A DNA stretch of 18,087 nucleotides from Bacteroidota bacterium (GTDB taxonomy: Bacteria > Bacteroidota > Bacteroidia > Bacteroidales > Paludibacteraceae), in assembly GCA_022709605.1 (NCBI GenBank), contig JAKLIM010000025.1:1-18087 (forward strand). The letters are read 5' to 3'. The notes under the pieces are model-generated. The model did not search any database, had not been told where the DNA came from, and was given only the letters and a program-made list of their open reading frames with translations. Positions 13,714 to 18,087 of this stretch are shown here, one piece after another; the stretch's first letter is position 1, and every line of letters begins with the position of its first letter. The position numbers were made by a program, and so were the translations under genes.

Positions 13714-15006
13714 ATGAATTTCATAGAAGAACTACAATGGCGTGGAATGATTCACACCATGATGCCCGGCACGGAAGAACAATTGGCAAAAGAAATGACT
13801 GCGGCCTATGTGGGAATTGACCCTACGGCCGATTCGCTGCACATTGGGCATTTGGTGAGTGTGATGATGTTGCGCCATTTCCAGCATGCAGGTCATAAAC
13901 CAATTGCTTTGGTGGGTGGTGCTACGGGTATGATTGGCGACCCTTCGGGCAAATCGGCTGAGCGTAATTTGCTTGACGAAGCTGCGTTACGTCATAACCA
14001 GGAATCGATAAAAGCGCAATTGGCTAAGTTTCTCGATTTTGAAAGTAATGCACCCAACGCCGCCGAATTAGTGAATAACTATGACTGGATGAAGGATTAT
14101 TCGTTCCTCGATTTTATCCGCGATGTTGGCAAACACATCACTGTGAATTATATGATGGCTAAGGAATCGGTCAAAAAACGGTTGAGCAGCGAGTCGAGTG
14201 TGGGCATGTCTTTTACCGAATTTTCGTACCAATTGTTGCAAGGTTACGATTTTCTGTGGTTGAATCAGAATAAAAACTGCAAATTGCAAATGGGCGGTTC
14301 CGATCAATGGGGCAATATTACCACAGGAACCGAATTGATCCGCCGCAAAACTGACAGTGATGCTTTTGCATTGGTTTGCCCGTTGATTACAAAAGCTGAT
14401 GGCGGCAAATTCGGTAAAACCGAAAGCGGAAATGTTTGGCTCGACAGACGTTATACTTCGCCTTACAAATTTTTTCAGTTTTGGATGAATGTAAGCGATG
14501 TGGATGCTGAGAAATACATTAAGATTTTCACTTCTATCAATAAAGAAGAAATTGATGCTCTAATTATTGAACATGCTGCAGCACCGCATTTGCGTATTTT
14601 ACAAAAACGATTGGCCAAAGAAGTTACCATTTTGGTTCACTCCGAAGAAGATTATGACGCCGCTGTAGAAGCTTCCGGAATTTTATTCGGGAATGCCACT
14701 TCCGAAGCATTAAAAAAACTTGACGAGGATACTTTATTGGCCGTTTTCGATGGTGTACCTCAGTTTAAAGTTGAAAAAGCTGTTTTTGAAACCGGCGCAA
14801 AAGCCATTGATTTATTGGTTGATACTGCTGCGGTTTTCCCTTCAAAAGGCGAAATGCGCAAATTGGTTCAATCGGGTGGAGTAAGCATAAACAAAGAAAA
14901 ACTCGCCAATCAGGATGAAATCATTTCAGCAGTTAATTTATTGAATAATAAATATTTGCTGGTTCAAAAAGGCAAAAAGAATTATTATTTGTTGATTGCG
15001 GAGTAA
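13714..15006 (+). CDS. tyrS: Tyrosyl-tRNA synthetase
   Basis: Cytoplasmic class I aminoacyl-tRNA synthetase that charges tRNA-Tyr, 430 residues, the usual bacterial length. The Rossmann domain carries the HIGH motif at 43-46 ('DSLHIGHLVS') and the KMSKS counterpart 'KFGKT' at 232-236. 'YVGIDPTADSLH' (32-43), 'GDPSGKSAERNLL' (75-87), 'YDFLWL' and 'QMGGSDQWGNITTG' (192-205) are tyrosine- and tRNA-site hallmarks. The C-terminal ~65 residues ('AIDLLVDTAAVFPSKGEMRKLV' onward) form the S4 RNA-binding domain. The ATG at 13714 gives the standard TyrS N-terminus 'MNFIEELQWRGMIHT'. It has its own promoter box and terminator upstream and is convergent with the helicase-nuclease gene. Confidence 0.98.
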   Translation: MNFIEELQWRGMIHTMMPGTEEQLAKEMTAAYVGIDPTADSLHIGHLVSVMMLRHFQHAGHKPIALVGGATGMIGDPSGKSAERNLLDEAALRHNQESIKAQLAKFLDFESNAPNAAELVNNYDWMKDYSFLDFIRDVGKHITVNYMMAKESVKKRLSSESSVGMSFTEFSYQLLQGYDFLWLNQNKNCKLQMGGSDQWGNITTGTELIRRKTDSDAFALVCPLITKADGGKFGKTESGNVWLDRRYTSPYKFFQFWMNVSDVDAEKYIKIFTSINKEEIDALIIEHAAAPHLRILQKRLAKEVTILVHSEEDYDAAVEASGILFGNATSEALKKLDEDTLLAVFDGVPQFKVEKAVFETGAKAIDLLVDTAAVFPSKGEMRKLVQSGGVSINKEKLANQDEIISAVNLLNNKYLLVQKGKKNYYLLIAE

Positions 15007-15056
15007 TTTCAATATAGTAATATTTTCAACTTGAGCTTGTCTTAAAAGAGTTTTTT

Positions 15057-15172
15057 GAACGCAAATGACGCAAATTTTCACAAATATAACTGACTATAAT
15101 TTGGATATTTTGCAAAAATAAAAACAATTTATTATTTGAATAAATTTGCGTTTATTTGAGTCATTTGCGTTC
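15057..15172. repeat. Long imperfect inverted repeat between convergent genes
   Basis: GAACGCAAATGAC at 15057-15069 is perfectly complementary to 15160-15172. The next eight bases, GCAAATTT (15070-15077), can pair with AAATTTGC (15142-15149) after a 10-base bulge on the right arm. The centre is ~64 AT-rich bases with no ORF. It sits between the tyrS stop (15006) and the minus-strand stop at 15202. It may act as a weak shared terminator or be a dispersed palindromic element; there is no T tract on either strand directly after the stem. Confidence 0.75.
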
Positions 15173-15201
15173 TATTTAATTTTGAGACATTCTTAGTTGA
15201 A

Positions 15202-18087
15202 TTAAACCACAACCACTTTACCCATACTTACATAACACACAAAACCGCAGGCCTCATAACCCATTTCCGCTATCAGTTTCATATAACTTTTTACCTGTAA
15301 GTTATATTTCTCCAATTCACGATCTCCGAATTTATAATCAATAACAGTTGCCAGTTTATCTTTAAAAATTACCCTGTCGGGGCGATATAATTCGCCGGTA
15401 GGAGTAAGAATGGTTGATTCATTCATCACCTGCACATCATCGGCAAACCAAACCGATGTTTCGGGTAAAGCCCAGAATTTTTCCATTTCCTGCAAAACAA
15501 TCAGGCTTTCTTGGTGATTAATACGTCCTTCGCGAATCATCTCATTAACCGCTATTTCCTGATCTGATTTGCGGATAATTTTACTCAAAATGTCATGCAT
15601 AATAATTCCGTAATTCAACCGGCTATCGGTCAACTGTTGATTTTCGAGCCAATAATCAAGACTTTTGTGTCGAATTTGCAAACGGTTTCCGCTGCTTACT
15701 GATGGGTATTCGCTCAGTCTTTCGTTACTTTCATCTTCATTCAAAGCTACATATTTGCAAGTTGTTGGCTCTCCGGAATTGAATGTTTTGTCCTCAATGC
15801 TAAAATTTTCCGTTAAGTTTATATTGTGCTGTGATTTAGCATTTTCAATCGTATTTACGGTGATGTTTTTATCAATATTTTGCTGAAAACTGTAAAGCAT
15901 CAATCCGGCGATAGAACTTATTTTAGCAAGTTCGCCCGATTTCGATTCAGCCAACGGAGCCATGCAGATTAATTCGTGTTTTGCTCTGGTAAAAGCCACA
16001 TAGGCTACATTCAGATTGTCGATATACTGATGCATCAATTCGTCAAAATAACTCCCTGCAAAAATGGAGTTACCTAATTTTGAGGAATATTCCACCGGTA
16101 ATATTGGCAGTTCGTTGAAGGGTGCTTCTTTCGGTTCGCACCAAAGCACATTTCTGAAATAACCTGATTTTTTTTCTATTTCCCATTCACAAAAAGGGAT
16201 TATTACCACTTTAAAATCAAGCCCTTTCGATTTATGAATGGTCATTATCCGAAACGCTTCAGGATTTTCAGGCGTCGAAATACACTGTTTTATCCCGGTT
16301 TTATCCCACCATTTTACAAAACCATATAAATCGGTAGTTTTGCCGGTTGTAAATTTAAATACGACATCCTGAAATGCCTGTACAAAAACTGCCTGATTAA
16401 GCCAGGAACCCACATTGAACAATGAGATAAGCTGTTCCACAATTTCGTACAGCGAGTTATGTTTCAGGGTATTTAATTTTTCTTTTTCAATGGCACTGAA
16501 AAGCAAATACAATCCGTCCGTATTCACACCCGAAAAACAGGCGTTTAAAGCGTCCTTTTCGGCAAGTCCAAGCATAGCCCGGGCATATTCGTAGTTCACA
16601 ATGGTTTGTTGAATAGTGTCGGCAGGTTGAATCATTAGCTTCAAAATACCCAGTATAAAACGCACCGAAGAAGCCGATGCAATAAGCAATCCTTCATTTC
16701 CCATGATATCGTAACTGCAACCCGGTTTGGCATCTCCGGTCGTCTTATAAGTCAGCAATTTTTGAGTTACAAGTTGTGCTTCATCATTCTTTTTGACTAA
16801 AATAGCCACATCACAAGGTCGAAAACCACGACTTTGTAAATCTTCGAGTAAGGCAGGCAAGCGATTCAGACTTTCTGTTTTCCAACCTTCATCATTTTCA
16901 TCCTTTTCAATAAAAGTAACGTTCACCCGACCAACACCTGCATTTGCAGAAGTTTTCTGGTGCAATTGCCCATAAGCATGATCGATGCGATGAGTCAGCG
17001 TTTCGAGTTCAGGGTAAACCGGCAACACAGGTTGAATGCTCTGGTTCAACTTCTGTTGAAGCAAAGTGGCGGCACAACGGAAAAACTCGTTGTTAAATTC
17101 AACAATATTCCGGTCGCTTCGCCAGTTGGTGTCCAGATTTTCTTCGTGTAATTGTTCGGATCGGAAATCGGCGGTTACTTTTTCGTCGAGTAATTTCCAG
17201 TCAGAATTTCGCCAGCGGTAAATGCTTTGCTTCACATCGCCTACCACTAAGTTAAATTTACCTGATGACAAACTGTTAGAAATCAGCGGATAGAAATTTT
17301 TCCATTGCAAAACCGAAGTGTCCTGAAACTCATCAATCATAAAATGTTCGGTGTGAATACCCGTTTTTTCATAAACAAAAGGTGTATCACTGTTGTCGAT
17401 AATGCGGTTGAGCAACATATTGGCATCCGAAATAAGCATGGAATTTTGCTCGCCGGTCAACTTTTTAATTTGTAGCGCCAGGTCGGATAAAATACCAAGC
17501 GTATTGATGTGTTTCTGAATAATTAAAGCAGAGTTGTAATATACAATATCAACCTCAAACATTTCTTTTAATAATTGCATTTTCTGCTGCAACCCATTAA
17601 AATAGGCATTTTCGATAGAGGCAACGGTAATTTTTGGCGTTGATTTGGAATAACAATTTCCAATATCGTCAACCATAGCCAGAAAAGTATCCTTCATTTC
17701 GAATGTACCTTTCAGCAATTTATCCAGGATTTTCATTGGCGAACGTGAACCACCTTTGAAACTTTCGGTTGTCAAATCATAGGTTTGTAAAATATTGAGC
17801 GCCTCTGAGGCTACCATTTTTACTTTTTCCTCAAAGTCCTTTTCAATTTTTCTTAATTTAGCCCTGTAACCCATCAAAAAGTCGTGGTTGTGGAGTTTCT
17901 GACTTATATCTTCTGCTTTGTTCTGATAATTCTCCTTGAATATTTCCTTACCTAAATCTTCGATACTTCGTCGCGGATTCCAGTTTTCGGAATTTTCGAC
18001 CCGGTCTTCGGCAAATTGGGTAAGCCAGTTAAGCAATTGCCTGTTTTCACTTTTCGACAAATCGAGAAACATATTATCCATTGATTG
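15202..18087 (-). CDS. RecB/AddA-like UvrD-family helicase-nuclease (N-terminus outside window)
   Basis: Superfamily 1 helicase fused to a C-terminal PD-(D/E)XK nuclease, the core of a RecBCD/AddAB-type double-strand-break repair enzyme. Counting from the first Met in the window (18081): motif II 'DEFQDTS' (250-256), motif III 'GDVKQSIYRWR' (281-291), motif IV 'NWRS' (319-322), motif V 'TIHKSKGLDF' (614-623), motif VI 'VAFTRAKHEL' (695-704). The nuclease shows His829 ('YGIIMHDIL'), Asp902 ('PDRV'), Asp915 and Lys917 ('VIDYKFGD') and Gln929 ('LQVKSY'), so it looks active. Walker A (motif I) is missing because the frame stays open to the window edge ('Q-S' precede this Met); ~100-170 residues probably lie outside. 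The Met at 18081 is therefore not the start. Any AddB-type partner would lie beyond the edge. Confidence 0.95.
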   Translation of the reverse strand, partial: QSMDNMFLDLSKSENRQLLNWLTQFAEDRVENSENWNPRRSIEDLGKEIFKENYQNKAEDISQKLHNHDFLMGYRAKLRKIEKDFEEKVKMVASEALNILQTYDLTTESFKGGSRSPMKILDKLLKGTFEMKDTFLAMVDDIGNCYSKSTPKITVASIENAYFNGLQQKMQLLKEMFEVDIVYYNSALIIQKHINTLGILSDLALQIKKLTGEQNSMLISDANMLLNRIIDNSDTPFVYEKTGIHTEHFMIDEFQDTSVLQWKNFYPLISNSLSSGKFNLVVGDVKQSIYRWRNSDWKLLDEKVTADFRSEQLHEENLDTNWRSDRNIVEFNNEFFRCAATLLQQKLNQSIQPVLPVYPELETLTHRIDHAYGQLHQKTSANAGVGRVNVTFIEKDENDEGWKTESLNRLPALLEDLQSRGFRPCDVAILVKKNDEAQLVTQKLLTYKTTGDAKPGCSYDIMGNEGLLIASASSVRFILGILKLMIQPADTIQQTIVNYEYARAMLGLAEKDALNACFSGVNTDGLYLLFSAIEKEKLNTLKHNSLYEIVEQLISLFNVGSWLNQAVFVQAFQDVVFKFTTGKTTDLYGFVKWWDKTGIKQCISTPENPEAFRIMTIHKSKGLDFKVVIIPFCEWEIEKKSGYFRNVLWCEPKEAPFNELPILPVEYSSKLGNSIFAGSYFDELMHQYIDNLNVAYVAFTRAKHELICMAPLAESKSGELAKISSIAGLMLYSFQQNIDKNITVNTIENAKSQHNINLTENFSIEDKTFNSGEPTTCKYVALNEDESNERLSEYPSVSSGNRLQIRHKSLDYWLENQQLTDSRLNYGIIMHDILSKIIRKSDQEIAVNEMIREGRINHQESLIVLQEMEKFWALPETSVWFADDVQVMNESTILTPTGELYRPDRVIFKDKLATVIDYKFGDRELEKYNLQVKSYMKLIAEMGYEACGFVCYVSMGKVVVV

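Noticed and set aside
15202..18087. Helicase lacking Walker A as a degenerate or novel enzyme
   Set aside because: The frame runs off the window edge, so motif I is most simply outside the window rather than lost.

Overview
The window looks like chromosomal DNA from a member of the Bacteroidota, probably an environmental or anaerobic relative of the Bacteroidales. Four things point there. Several genes are preceded by the phylum's -7 box (TAnnTTTG) and lack Shine-Dalgarno sites. One protein ends in a type IX secretion (T9SS) sorting domain. The fucose isomerase and the short arginine decarboxylase resemble Bacteroidota forms. Base composition is AT-rich. No tRNA, rRNA, CRISPR array or complete insertion sequence was seen.

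Layout, left to right. (1) 1-2784: an AraC-type regulator, cut by the left edge, followed 33 bases later by L-fucose isomerase and a strong terminator. (2) 3050-4633: a promoter, a short-form arginine decarboxylase and a second strong terminator, forming a monocistronic unit. (3) 4729-10897: a very large secreted modular protein (1673 aa: LamG-like, cadherin-like, carbohydrate-binding-like, alpha-toroid plus beta-sandwich catalytic-type region, F5/8 type C) and, 29 bases later, a secreted SUMF1-fold protein with a T9SS tail. These two are probably co-transcribed and act outside the cell on a polysaccharide. (4) 10898-11719: 822 bases without a gene, holding six 41-bp tandem repeats and a run of hairpins downstream of which a promoter-like box appears. 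(5) 11720-13490: three small AT-rich envelope genes: a membrane-anchored unknown, a GIDE-domain membrane protein whose frame is broken at a run of six A, and a lipoprotein. (6) 13581-15006: a terminator, a promoter and tyrosyl-tRNA synthetase. (7) 15057-15172: a long inverted repeat between convergent genes. (8) 15202 to the right edge, minus strand: a RecB/AddA-like helicase-nuclease, cut by the window before its ATP-binding motif I.

How they fit together: regulator, fucose isomerase and the large secreted protein suggest use of a fucose-containing or other complex glycan, but there is no SusC/SusD pair, no sulfatase, and no fucose kinase or aldolase here, so this is inference only. TyrS and the RecB-like enzyme are housekeeping. 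I found no convincing complete new system. The best leads are the tandem array with its neighbouring hairpins, the frameshifted GIDE gene, and the large secreted enzyme of unassigned family with its cysteine-less SUMF1 partner.
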